A stretch of 64,000 nucleotides of DNA from Rhizomucor pusillus. Taxonomy: Eukaryota; Mucoromycota; Mucoromycetes; Mucorales; Lichtheimiaceae. Position 1 is the stretch's first letter; each line of letters begins with the position of its first letter. Positions 11,973-23,419 of the stretch are shown piece after piece. The stretch lies in assembly GCA_900175165.2 (NCBI GenBank), contig FWWN02000524.1, positions 62,001 to 126,000 of the forward strand, in the 5' to 3' direction. Under the pieces are notes generated by a model, which worked only from the letters and a program-made list of their open reading frames with translations, had not been told where the DNA came from and ran no database searches. The position numbers and the translations under genes are program-made.

Positions 11973-13017
11973 ATGTACTTGAATCTATCGCATGTTACTG
12001 CCAACCCAATGGTATTATCGTCTGCCATCCTAGCATTGGTGAGTAGTGGGCTTCCGGACACGCGTAGTATAGTAGAGTCATTGACAGCCGGAGAAACGCT
12101 TAGGTCGGCTGGCTCGTTCTGTTTATTTGTACGTGCGTTGTAGGAACCCGAGGTGTAATTTGGTGGATCATTGTCTACGAGCTCATGCTCCTCATGGGTC
12201 TTTACATAATGCTCGCGAAATCTGCAACTGCGCATTATCTTCTGATGGTACACTGTTTAATCGATGCTTCCACGGATAACTAAAGTTTAATCAATTGACG
12301 AGAAATAGATGTTGGTGTTCCTTGGTACTAGTATCGCGATGCTTACAGAGCTGACAGATATGCTGCTGCATCTTCCCGGCCAAGCTTCCAAAGTGGGTGC
12401 AGCCGGTTCTATCATACTGATCATGATGCAGGTAATAAGATAACCTGTCCTTTGTCACATGTACCATGCAGATTACGGCTCGTGAGACTCAACAAATATG
12501 TCTCTCTTCACGGACGTCTAGTTCTTTTGGGTGTTTATCCTTGGCAGCAGCCAAGACTCCTGGTTGCATCAGGCTATTTATGGTCTGCACCATGCGCAAT
12601 CTGCTCAACCTCACCACCACCAGCGACGGCAACAAGATCTCGATATTGAAAAGACTATCGTCGAGCCTGTAGCGTCGCCACCATCGCCAGCACCTCGATC
12701 CATTAGCAATACTTCCCTACCACCACCGCAAATTGCAGTGACGCCTAATTATGGCCTTGATCCACACCCGCAAAAGAAGGATTATGTGGTAGCCATCCAC
12801 TCCTGTGAGTGCCGCGCAATTTCTATTTCGTGATAGACATGTTTCTAACAGTTTTATACTCTGCTCAGACCGAGCCAACCCTGATGATCCAAATGAGCTC
12901 TCGTTTGAACAGGACGAAACACTGGAGATCCTGGACCGTGCAGGCAACTGGTGGCAGGCCCGCAAAGGGGATGGAACGATAGGCATTGTTCCCAGTAATT
13001 ATGTAAAACCAAAATGA
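11973..13017 (+). CDS. sho1: Sho1-like osmosensor: four membrane spans plus C-terminal SH3 domain
   Basis: Exons 11973..12038, 12104..12247, 12309..12431, 12522..12804 and 12869..13017 encode 254 residues. The first half has four hydrophobic spans (around NPMVLSSAILALVGWLVLF, TRGVIWWIIVYELMLLMGLY, HYLLMMLVFLGTSIAML and AAGSIILIMMQFFWVFILG). A short Pro-rich linker follows, then an SH3 domain over the last 60 residues with LSFEQDETLEIL, NWWQARKGDG and GIVPSNYV. Four spans then one SH3 is the Sho1 design, an input branch of the HOG MAP-kinase pathway. The linker is shorter than in yeast Sho1 (367 residues). A different SH3 membrane protein is possible but less likely. Confidence 0.85.
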
Positions 13018-13386
13018 AAAAAAAAAGGATCCCCGCTTCCTCCTCCTCCTCCTCCAACTCCTTTTCACTATCCTTGGTTTTCTTCTGCTGATCGCATACC
13101 TCCCTATATAGTTTGCAGTCTATATAGCTGCATAGACATAGTAATAATTAAAGTGTACATCCCACTCCCATGTCTGTGACATAATAGAGAGACTTGATCT
13201 CGGCCAAAATTGCTGCAGGCAAAGTAACAAGTAGACAAAGCAATGGATATATTACTTCTTTTGAGTAATAGTAACGAAATATATATTGCGAACGAAACTA
13301 CTATGTTTGAGGAGGGAAGTCGGGGATGAAGTACACAAGTGATAGCTTTCCCTCCTTTCTAAGATTATTAAAAAAAATAAATAGTT
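13018..13386. other. convergent 3' region between the Sho1-like and GPI-protein genes
   Basis: Holds both 3' flanks. A-rich ends occur on both sides (just after 13017 and before 13387). No gene is supported. Confidence 0.5.
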
Positions 13387-14187
13387 TTACTGGAGCAAAG
13401 CGTAACCGACAATGGCACCCAAAGCAAGCAAGTATTCCTTGGCAACGGTGACGGAGGCAGCAGCGCCTTCAGCAGGTGACTGGGAAGCGGCAGGCTGAGT
13501 AGTAGCTGAAGATTGGGAGGAAGCGGTGGCCGAGCTGAAAGCGGAGGAGGCTTCTAGGAGATGGGTCAGCAATGTTAGGAGCTTTAGGATGAGAGTTTAT
13601 ATTACTACTTACGGCTAGAGAGCGGCACCGATGAGGAGAGACCGGATGCGGATGCGGATGCGGAAAGGGAAGAGGGCAAAGCAGTGGAAGCGGAAGCAAT
13701 ACTACTGGATGCGGCAGAAGCTACGCTGGAAGCAGCTTCGGAGGATGCGGCAGCGGATGCAGAGTTAGATGCAGCGTTAGATGCGCTAGCAGCGGCGCTG
13801 TCAGTCGCGCTAGCGGCCGCGCTGCCAGTTGCACTGACAAGACGGGATGAAGCGACGTCGCTATCAGCGGCAGAAGACGATGGAGTGGCTTCGGCACCAG
13901 AAGAAGCAGCCGCCGCGGATGACTCTTCTTGATGTTTACCCTGCGAGCCGGGCCAGTGGGTCGAGATACAGCCAGAGTAGCAGTCATTGTCCGAGCATCC
14001 ACTCAAACAGCTGTGCGTCTTGTCGACTATCGCAAGAATGAGCAAGTGTTGTCAGCTTATTAAATGCGAGAATTAAAAGCTTACCGCAGTTTCGCAAGCA
14101 GTCGCTGTCGCTAGGATCACAGGAACATTGAGCGTTGGTGGCAACGACAAAGATGCTGGCAGCAGCAATCAAACTCAAGAGTCTCAT
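13387..14187 (-). CDS. Secreted Ser/Ala-rich, probably GPI-anchored wall protein with an eight-cysteine head
   Basis: Three exons (14187..14085, 14026..13613, 13553..13387) encode 227 residues. A signal peptide (MRLLSLIAAASIFVVATNA) is followed by a compact head of eight cysteines within about 45 residues (CSC, C-x3-C, C-x3-C, C-x4-C-x3-C). About 130 residues made mostly of Ser and Ala follow, then a hydrophobic end (YLLALGAIVGYALL) with no basic tail, as in a GPI-attachment signal. The low-complexity stalk is likely O-mannosylated. The head recalls CFEM-type domains in cysteine count but not spacing, so no family is assigned. Wall or plasma-membrane location is inferred. Confidence 0.75.
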
Positions 14188-16010
14188 GTTACTTTAGTTG
14201 GAAGATGGAGAGGAAAAAGAGATAATAAGGTGGAGAGAAAAGAAGTGGCAGATGCAAGGTAAATGAATTGCGTTGCTTTTATATCCACGGCGAATCTTAA
14301 GAAGACAGACGGGCGTCAGAAGGCGTACCACCATCTCTCTCTCACATATGTAGATGATCCCTTTATTATTGTAACTCCCCATCCTCCTTGATCTTTGCGA
14401 ATGATTGGACCCCTAGAGGGGCTACTGAAAAGTACAACCATGAGATCATTGAAGAGTTCAACAAAACTGTTGTTGCCAAGGTGGACCCGGACCCGACAAC
14501 AAAAAGGTGACCTGCTCTCGGCGACTTCTACATTTTCTGGAAGATCTCGGCCGGCGCACCATCATATATTTAGCCTGGTCTGAGCGGAAATCCGACACAT
14601 CTTGCATTAGTGTTTTTGACAGATCGCTCTTTTGTTGACCGTCTAACCGAGTAAGGAAACTCTGTTGAATAACAATTGTTTCATAGTAAATGTCATGCAT
14701 TCGTTTTCTTTCCCAAGCGTATACATAGAAAGAATGTCCTAGTTTTTTCGAAGATAGATTTTCGTGCTGATGACAAAGACATTGCATTTCATTGGCATTC
14801 TACGCGAGAGCATTCTTCTTATTCTACAAAAGGCAAGACTGTCGGTAACGGATGATGACGGCGCGCCACCCGGTCATCCGTCTTTGCAAGGACAGCCGCG
14901 GACCGGATATCACGCAGAATCAAGGCATCAACAATGCAAGGTTTAACAGGCTATACCATTCAACCAAGATAAACAGATACTATTCACATAGCACCATTGC
15001 ATGAAAGTACCTTGCCTGCTGCCACGAAGCACTCGAGTATTGATACGAGACGCTGGCTGCTGAACGTGAACTTTACCGCGTTGCATTCTGAATTACACAT
15101 AGACACTAAAGCGTGAGCACTAGCGGTATTAAGGAAGGCAAGCGCTCATAGCCACGGCGGGTACGTGGTGCGAGGCCAGCACCTGTGCACCAGAAAGACG
15201 TAATACCCCCCCATCTCTTTCTGGTTAAAAGCCTGTGGAGTAGGAGTACCACGTTAGATCAATAGCGGATATATTCCGAGATGACCGAGATATTAATCGT
15301 TAATTGGCACTTTTATTTTATGTTGATTTATCTCGACAGGAAACTCGAGAAGAAAAGTCGAGTATCACCATTGCGAGTGCACCAGGACAAAAACCATTGT
15401 TATTATATATGCAGCACATTTTAAAAATTTAGGCAGCCACGCGTCTCCAGACATTCGTGTAATCAGATCGACGTTCTGCTAATGCATCGTTTTCCTTATC
15501 CAGCAGACAAGACAAAGCAAGCTTCGCTGACGACGGAAAAGGAACTACTTCTGTCAGTCCTTCAAAGTCTTGCAGTCCTCATCAATCGATAACTCGATGG
15601 CTGAAGGTCTCAATATCTTCTTTACGAGGAGAGTATTAAGTACAGAAAAGCCTCGGCCCGCTTGCTCGGACTTGAACCTAAAGTATCATTCACTGCCTTT
15701 TTCTTTCTATTTACCTCTCCTCTCGCAATTATTTTTACCTTGTACTTACTCTGCAGATTACCGCCCGCCAATCTGTAGTAAATTTGCAATCATGTTTATC
15801 TGGACATCTCCTCGCTCGTTTCATCATTATTTCATTATTATATTGTCTTAGTAGGAGATTGATCTAGATTCTCCCAGAACACGGCTTATCTGGTGTGCGG
15901 ACTTTTTTTCTTAAAACCGAGGTAATCCATTTCTTCTGTTTTTCTCCAACCTTTATTTTTTTGTTTTGTCTGTTGCACATCAATCCTATGACTAGGAAGA
16001 CAGATACCGG
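14188..16010. other. 1.8 kb without a supported gene
   Basis: Frames are short and none matches a family I know. A 55-codon open stretch around 14354-14512 on the plus strand reads protein-like (rich in Glu and Lys near its end) but has no ATG start, homologue or splice partner that I can support. The rest is A+T-rich and may hold the bidirectional upstream regions of the flanking genes. Confidence 0.4.
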
Positions 16011-16735
16011 ATGGTCGACCTCCTAAGCAACATTGTATTTTCCGGTTTTTTGCTCATAACCGCTGGCTGTTGTCTAGCTTTGCAGGCCGGTACGATGGCA
16101 TTTACACGATCATCAATTAATGCGCGATAGATTTATGATCTGCTTGTTCAACAGGATGCAATGCACGCTTGGCAAAACACGGCGGTCGGACGTTCTCGCC
16201 TGTCATGTCCTTTGCTACCGGTTTGATCTGCACCAGCGTGTTCTTTGCGATTGATGTTACCGCGCTGCACACGCCGTTGCCAACAAGAGCAATCCTTGGT
16301 AAGAGACCGAAAATGAGCACAGCTGCAATGATGACTAATTATTTTGCTCCGGTGATTAGATGCGCCGGGTTATGCCTGGATCGGCAAGTTATTATCTGCT
16401 CAACAGTTTGCTTTCTTGTAACTGAACGGATGATTATTAGGTGGTCTTTTGGGCGCTTTCTATGTCTTCTCAAACCTCATTGCCATACCCCGTCTCGGTG
16501 CAGCCACATCCTTGAGCATTTTTGTGTGTTCTCAGGTACAGACACGGCCGAAAACCTTAAATGCAAAACCTGTCATTCCTCCACATCATAGCTAATAATG
16601 AAAAACCAGGTCATAATGGCATGCATCATCGACCATGCAGGTATCGTTGGCGTGAACCATCGAGAGTACACAGTCTGGAGGATCCTTGCATCTTTTGGAA
16701 TGATCTTCTGCGTGTTTATCATCGCTCGATTTTGA
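16011..16735 (+). CDS. Small DMT-type membrane protein, DUF606/YdcZ family (single repeat)
   Basis: Exons 16011..16089, 16155..16298, 16360..16383, 16441..16535 and 16610..16735 encode 155 residues. Recognisable blocks: LALQAGCNARLAKHGG after the first span, SPVMSFATGLICTSVFF, YAWIGGLLGAFYVFSNL, IPRLGAATSLSIFVCSQVI and IIDHAGIVGV, ending in a last span. This is the five-span half of the drug/metabolite transporter group known from bacterial YdcZ. The size matches bacterial single-repeat members; many fungal members are tandem doubles (family knowledge). The third intron uses a GC donor (gcaagt at 16384), and exon 3 is only 24 nt. The substrate is unknown. Confidence 0.82.
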
Positions 16736-16958
16736 AAGGCAGCATTTTTCGATCATAAAACTTGGTAGAGCAAGATACCCCCAATCAACTTTATACTCAC
16801 ATTACATGTACATTGCTTTTATTTCTCGCTTTAAATTGCAATAGATTTTTAAGACTTAACCGGTGCATGTCGCACAAGTGAATGTCGGAAGAAAGAATAT
16901 CTCCGACAAAAAGATGCATAAAAACCGTGTGAAAAATAATATTAAAACTTTATCGTTA

Positions 16959-18330
16959 TTACTTCGGTGGTGATGGTGAGTAACTTGTAGGAGGAGTTAC
17001 TGTCATATGTTCGGCCTCTTCAGCCGAATGCTGTGATGCAAGTTCGTCCGCGTTGATGGGGATATCGAATAGGTGATGAGAAAGGAACCAAAACTTTTCA
17101 GAAAACTCTGGAGGAGGTACCCAATTGCGGCTAATCCTTAAGTCTCCTCCTACAAACATGATTTTGCTTGACAGTAGCTGGAAGCATTCATCGGCATCGT
17201 AAAGACCTTGAAAAAGAATTAAGCGATCTCGCATGGAAGGTCCTGCTATGTAATCGATGCGGACGTCGTGGGGTATCAGTCGTTGCAATGCGGCTAGAAT
17301 GACGGATGTCAGTTAGCATACACAGCAATGGCATACACATGCATGAATTATTTCTTTATATCTTTTTACTTGGTGTAAAAAAGAGCCTGAACTTGTCTCC
17401 TAGCACGCTGGAAGATTTCAGCTGGAGTCGCAGGATATGTAGAGCTTGCAGTGAGGGCATGTGCGCCAAATCGTCCGGTGTCTTCAATGTCGGGCACTCA
17501 GTAATAGTTCCTACGACCGGCTTCGTAGCTGTGAATGCGCTGACCATGGATTCAGATGCAGTGTTGGATGTTAATAACTCTTCCATGTCATCCGATCTTT
17601 TTTCCGACGGTTTTGTTACAGGAAATGGCACCCGTTTCTCTGAAAACTTGCATCCGTGTCTTTCTGCCCTGGTAACCGCGTCCGCAAAAGATAGAATTTG
17701 AGAATCTCGGTTTAACACCGTCTGTAGAATTGCCGGTAATTCATCTAGGTTATCTTGGTGTATGTCAGGTGGAAGTGCAGAGCCATCCCAGGGCGCATGG
17801 AACCATCTCGTATCTGTCCATACATGCGGCACTGATCCGCGTTCCACGAGCCCAGACAGCGTCAGTAATAAAACGTATCCTCGCAGATAATTTGCCTCAT
17901 ATTCGACTTGCTCCAGTCTTTTGCGTAGATATGCAATCTCCTCTGCTTGCGCACGCCACTCGCGTTCCTTTTCCTGCTTCCTCAGCTGCTCTCGCTCACG
18001 GAACGCTCTCTGAGCCGCTCGGTTTTGCGCTCGTCGCTCCTGCAAAGACGGCGGGTTCGGTTTGCGTCCTGGTCGTTTCCGTTTACGTACGCGCTGTCCG
18101 GATTCCGTTTCGACTCCAAAGTCGCATTCCTGGTCAAAATGCAAAAAGTTGATGCGAGTGATCCGTTGTGGATTCTCATTAGCAGACGGCTGAGGTGAAG
18201 GTGATGGCGATGGAGAGTCCGATGCTGGAGATAAGATCTGTTTTGCGTAGCTTGTCGAACTTGCAGCAGTGAACTGTGCAGTCGTTGGGTGGTATACAAA
18301 GGTGTCACTTTGTCGAGGCGGATATTCCAT
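16959..18330 (-). CDS. Yap/Pap1-like bZIP transcription factor with C-terminal DUF3425-type domain
   Basis: Two exons (18330..17370, 17293..16959) encode 431 residues. The basic region RRAQNRAAQRAFRERE carries the N-x2-AQ-x2-FR signature of fungal Yap factors. A heptad leucine zipper follows (residues about 125-150). The second half contains ALQRLIPHDVRIDYIAGPSM and MRDRLILFQ, the conserved C-terminal module found in many filamentous-fungal bZIP proteins. A Ser/Pro-rich N-terminus precedes the DNA-binding part. Yap factors respond to oxidative, metal or nutrient stress; the specific role here is unknown. No clear Cys-rich domain of Yap1 type is present. It is divergent from TBCK. Confidence 0.88.
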
Positions 18331-18888
18331 GCGTGGACAGAGAGAAGAATATTAATTAACAGGCACCTAGAAGGAATGGATAAATGATATCAAAGATAAC
18401 TTGTCCGGTTTCTGCAGTCTTTTGCCCTCCTAATGCCTTTTTAATCTCGTCATGATCTTTTTGCCTCTTAAAGGCAACGCTCCCGAATTTGTGGATCTTC
18501 AGAGTTTGCCTTTGCTGCTGTATAGTAGATTTACAGCGCAAGACTACTACATATGCATACTAAATCAGGAGACCTCTATCATACATGATAATACTAGTAA
18601 GATAAGAATTAAGGAATACTTTTAGCAGAAGCCCTTGCTAGTTTGCATATGTGCTCGACGATGGTCAAAAGTCATCCGGCGGACTGAGGGCAGCATCCTG
18701 CGTTGATGGCTCTGGTTTCTGGCAGACGTGCTCTGATTAATAACACGAAATTGGTAAGACTAGTCTACATGCAAAAGTTCAAAAGAACAATTTGGACAGC
18801 AAGATGACATTTGGCATAATAGCATATATTTGAGATAAGATCCAGTTTGCATTTCCGGCGCTTGTCGAAATAAGTTGAACACATATCC
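18331..18888. promoter_or_regulatory. divergent intergenic region between the bZIP gene and TBCK
   Basis: 558 bp between the two start codons, with no supported frame. It presumably contains both promoters. No motif stood out enough to name. Confidence 0.4.
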
Positions 18889-21800
18889 ATGGCCTTGTTT
18901 GCCAGTCGCGCCGATCTCAAGGTGCATCGCGGACGCCCCACTCCAAAACTCGCGTCATGCAACTTTGTAGCCTCTGCAAGGTCCACCGAAGCGCTCGCCC
19001 AGTCAGGTCACTTGGCTCTGTCGGCCTCGTCTCAAATCGTCGGGCGATTCCAGCATTTGAAGACCTTGCACCATCCCAATCTTTGCGAATATGTCGAAAT
19101 AACACAGGGAAAGCATGGTAAATACGAGTATCGCACAAGTACAGTGTAGAGTTGCTCATTGGGATATTAGACCGTCTGTTTGTCGTTACCGAATACTATG
19201 ATAACTCGCTTCAGAAGGGTCGGCTAGGCACTGAAGCTAACAGGTACATGGATGCAAGTACACGTTTGGAAGAGGGAGGGGCCTCATAGGTGACAAACAT
19301 AGTATCGCTCAGCTGAGACATTGGGCATATCAAGCTTTATCCGCTTTGTCTTATCTGCAAGAAAACCAAATCGTCCACGCTGCTCTTGCACCCAGCAACA
19401 TATTGCTAGACGAAAATGTACGTTAAAATGCATCGAGTGTTTCGACGTTTAATGACAGTCATGTTCCTAGGATAACATCAAACTGTGTGGATACGGATTG
19501 TATTATATGACGGGTCGAGGCGTGGATGTTGATTTTCCTATTGGGTTAGTTGCAATTATCGTTTTAGGCAAATCCAGATACTTATCCACCACTTTTGATC
19601 CTAGTTATCCCTGCTACCTTGCACCAGAATGTCTCAGCGACGCTTTTGAAAACCCAGTTGACTACGATAAAGTAAGGGGAAGAGGAGAGATAGAGGTATA
19701 CCTTTGTTTGGGATATAGTTTTTCTTCTGACATAACGATTATGCAGCGTGACATATGGGCACTTGGCGTGATACTGGTCGAGCAATACACACGAAACTCT
19801 TTTTGGACGACATCCGACCTGACCCTCATTTTTGATTCACTTTCCACATTGTCAGAATGGGCTGCCGAAGACAACGACGATGAAATTTGGAACCATCAGG
19901 GAGTGGAAGCTTTGGATATCAGCAAAAAAGTCCTTACATTCCTTCAGAACGAACCGAACGCGGAAATTGGAGAAGATCAGAAAGGTCTTGAACAATTCCG
20001 GCACTTTATTTTGTCTTGCTTATCCATCAACGTCGATAAACGGCCGGATATTCACAGCTTATTATCATTTCCATTTTTCGACAGCGAACCACTTAAAACT
20101 TGCTTGTGGACTCCTGGACCAATTTTGATCTCTGATACTTTAAACCCGGACGATTACGATGGCGACAGCTTATCAACAAATTCCCAATCGGCAGCAAAAG
20201 ATGAACAAGATCCATTGCAATCGTTACCAATATCACATATCTATGAGCTGTGGCGTTTGGCAGGCGGCGACGTGGAGCTCAATTTGATTAAACGCGGTGT
20301 GTTCCTATCGATGCCTGTAATTGAACGCCTTCCACGAACGTGTTTTGTCAGCGATGGAACAAATGTCGGCGCAGACGTAACGGATACCACTCAACTGTAT
20401 ACCGATAAATATCATATACTTGAATACAAGGAACTATATGAACGTCTAGAGGAAGGACGTACATCGGAGCGTTTTGAATGGGACACAGACTACTTCAAAG
20501 TGGTTGACGAAAACGACATTAATTTCCTGCTCGACAACAACGATTTTGAGCCGAATGGAATATCTGAGGAAAAGCAGCATGAAGAGGAAATTGATGATTT
20601 CTGCTTTGCAGAACCATCCCCCACGCTCAATGATTTTCCAAGCGTTGCACCAACACCTACGACGCCTTCCACATCCAGATCCATCAACAAGACCTTTTCG
20701 CTTACAAACATGAGCCGATCAAGGTCGTCCTCATTGTTGTCCATATCAAGTCCTACCCCTACGACTCCAACAACACCAGCGCATCCTACGATTCCCAAAC
20801 TGCCCCTGTTCCTACGTGAACAGGATGTCACTTACCAATATCATCGTCAATCATTATTCGCAGAGTTGTTGCGACAATACCCTGCCTCTCGAAAGGAAAT
20901 TATACATCACGCGAAAGCCGATATCCCGCCCGTACTGCGAGGCAAAATCTGGGCAGCTATCCTGGGAGTCGTCGGCGATGTCCAAGCACAGTATGACCAA
21001 ATTGACAAGGTGACTCCTGCTCCATCCGACCGACAAGTAAGCGAAGCAAATAGTTCTTGCTTGAGTTTAGATGTTTTAAATAACTCGTTTCCTCTAGATA
21101 GAAGTTGGCAAGTGTATTTACCTCTTTTATGCAAACAGAAACTGCATGTGCAGAGGGTCTAACAAGAAGACTTGTTTCTAGATGTACCTAGATGCCATCA
21201 GTACAACCAACTATTGGCTTCGTCTGCAGGTCACGCCAAACTTCGCAGAATATTAAAGACATGGGTCGCAGCAAATGAAGGCAAACTGGTTTACTGGCAG
21301 GGCCTCGATTCTCTGTGCGCGCCGTTCCTGACACTCAACTTTAACGACGAGGCATTGACGTTTGCATGTCTGCAAAAGTTTCTTGCCAAATATCTCAACA
21401 ACTTTTTTCGACAAGACAACGCACCTGTTTTGCAGGAATACCTTGCCATATTCCGACAACTGCTTAGCTTCCACGATCCAGAACTTTCGACACATTTGGA
21501 TATGATTGGATTCGTGCCCAATCTGTATGCGATCCCGTGGTTCCTGACACTTTTCACACGTAGGTGCAATGGATTTTTTCCTTTAGTCGATATATCTTTC
21601 ACACGTCCGTTATTTTTTTTTCCTTAGATGTCTTTTCACTTGACAAGATTTATCATCTCTGGGACAAGTTCTTGGTAGGACCTGCATCGCTGCCGTTATT
21701 TGCTGGTATCTCGATCCTCCGCCAAATCCGGAGTACATTGCTGTCTTGTGAATTCAATGATTGCATTGTGCTCTTTTCTGAAAGTTTCCCAAAGGTGGAT

Positions 21801-22578
21801 ATTGAAAAATGTATACAGAGTGCCATGGCAATGTGCAAGGTGACACCACCAAGCATTGTTGTCAGGCGACATATTAATACGCCCACCGCGTCTCCCGTGC
21901 CAACTGTAAGTAACATGCTCTCTGCGACGGTTGCTAACAAAGTCTTTTAACACATTATTTGTCACTACATAGTATTGGTGGGAGAAACCTCTTCCTCTGG
22001 AAGATAAAAAACAAGAGATTGCACCTCGCATGAGTGTTCACGACCTGCGCCGAGTATCACCCTACGCGCTCATTCTCGATGTGAGGTCCGACCAAGAGTA
22101 AGTTGGAGCTAATGATGCAATGCTGTATACTAGGACCTCACTTTTATCCGGGTTGTTTCCAAGATTTTCACGTGGACATATTTCGTCTTCAATGAATGTG
22201 CTAGCATCGCAGCTGCCGAGCTATGCAACCATTCTCAAGAAACTAAACCGCAAATATCATATTATCGTTTCAGACGATGAAGCGCTCGGGCCTGCTGTAA
22301 GTCCTTGCTTTCCATTTACGGATTAGCACGTTTTCAGACCATCATGTTTGTTGACCGCGTCTTGTATGTGTTAGTATGCTGGTGAACTCGTGCAGCGACA
22401 TTTCACACGCGTTGCACTGTTGCAGGGCGGCGGAGAAGCAGTGCAAGTCCATGACAATAGACGCTGGTGCACGTGCCGACCTCAAAAGCAGACAACAGCG
22501 GGGCACAAAGGAAAAGGATCAGAACCACCTTTTGTTATTTGGAAATGCAAATTCCCTACTCCATTGCCAAAAAAGTAG
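18889..22578 (+). CDS. TBCK orthologue: pseudokinase, TBC RabGAP and rhodanese domains
   Basis: Twelve exons (18889..19117, 19171..19243, 19303..19417, 19471..19544, 19605..19671, 19747..21036, 21098..21107, 21182..21559, 21628..21905, 21973..22097, 22164..22296, 22375..22578) encode 991 residues. The N-terminal kinase-like domain has [12 protein letters not shown] in place of the HRD loop and GYG in place of DFG, so it should be catalytically dead. The TBC domain keeps the Arg finger ([12 protein letters not shown]) and Gln finger (VYWQGLDSL). The C-terminal rhodanese-like domain ([20 protein letters not shown]) lacks an obvious active-site Cys. Human TBCK has the same order and belongs to the endosomal FERRY mRNA-transport complex. 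Exon 7 is only 10 nt, with a GC donor. The serine-rich insert around residues 360-440 is specific to this protein. Confidence 0.93.
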
Positions 22579-22654
22579 TAGAAAGAAGGAGAAAAAAAGA
22601 ATATACAGAAAATGTGTATTGTGTGTACATGCGCGCAAGACAAGTCTATAACTT

Positions 22655-23178
22655 TTAGTTTTGGGCCTTCTTTCCAGCTTCATCGAGCTTCTCGCTGGCC
22701 TTTTCGGCCGCGCCACCAGCCTTGGTCTTTGCAGCATCAACGTAGCCTTTTGCAAGAGCAGCTTGATCCTCTACAGTTTCCTTGCACTTTTCAATCTGTT
22801 CGCCCACCTTGCTCTTTGCAGCGTCCACGTAGCCCTGAGCTTCACTCTTCTTATCTTGAGCCTTGTCTTTAGCTTCATCGTATGTCTTTTGTGCGTCCTT
22901 GCCTAGCTGCTCTGCCTTGTCTTCGATAGGTGTGCTCTCTGTAAGGGAGATATTAGAAGGTGTATTCAAGTGAAAAAGAATGTTGCAATATACTTGCTTG
23001 TCTCTTGGCTCTTCTTATACAAGTACCACGCTGCACCACCGCCAGCAACGAGCGCAAGGATCATGCCACCGCTACCGCCGCCGGGCTGACCATTTGGAGG
23101 CGGGGGAGTGCCGGCAGCGGCGGAAGCATAGCGACGGCGTTGTTGGGTCAAAGAAGGTCGTGCAACTCGGCAGAACAT
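22655..23178 (-). CDS. Mitochondrial membrane-anchored LEA-like protein
   Basis: Two exons (23178..22998, 22938..22655) encode 154 residues. The start (MFCRVARPSLTQQRRRYASA) looks like a mitochondrial presequence with a cleavage-like RRYAS. A Gly/Pro-rich linker and one membrane span (MILALVAGGGAAWYLY) follow. The remaining about 90 residues are charged Ala/Lys/Glu helix with the repeated unit GYVDAAKxK, as in late-embryogenesis-abundant or apolipoprotein-like helices. The intron needs a GC donor (gcaagt at 22997) for the frame to hold. No named family is claimed. A role in membrane protection or cristae support is speculative. It is divergent from the Yme1 gene across 241 bp. Confidence 0.75.
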
Positions 23179-23419
23179 TGTGTTTGTTGTTTAAGTAAGA
23201 AAGAGAAAAGATGTTACGAGAAAAGGAAGAAAGACTGGAAACCGCTGCTCTTTTATATATTTTCTGAAAACCTGGTTATGAAATCATCATCACAATGTTG
23301 TCATCGTCTCGCCGCCCGCCGGCTGAGCGGAATTCAAAGGTCCAAGCGCAGTTTCGCCCTCAGGCCCTCCTTTTGGCCCTTGTTGTTCTGCAAACAAAGA
23401 AAAAATATATTCCCAGTAC

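Noticed and set aside
13684..13932. Alanine/aspartate-rich plus-strand frame
   Set aside because: Antisense of the Ser/Ala stalk of the GPI-type gene, an artefact of repetitive codons.
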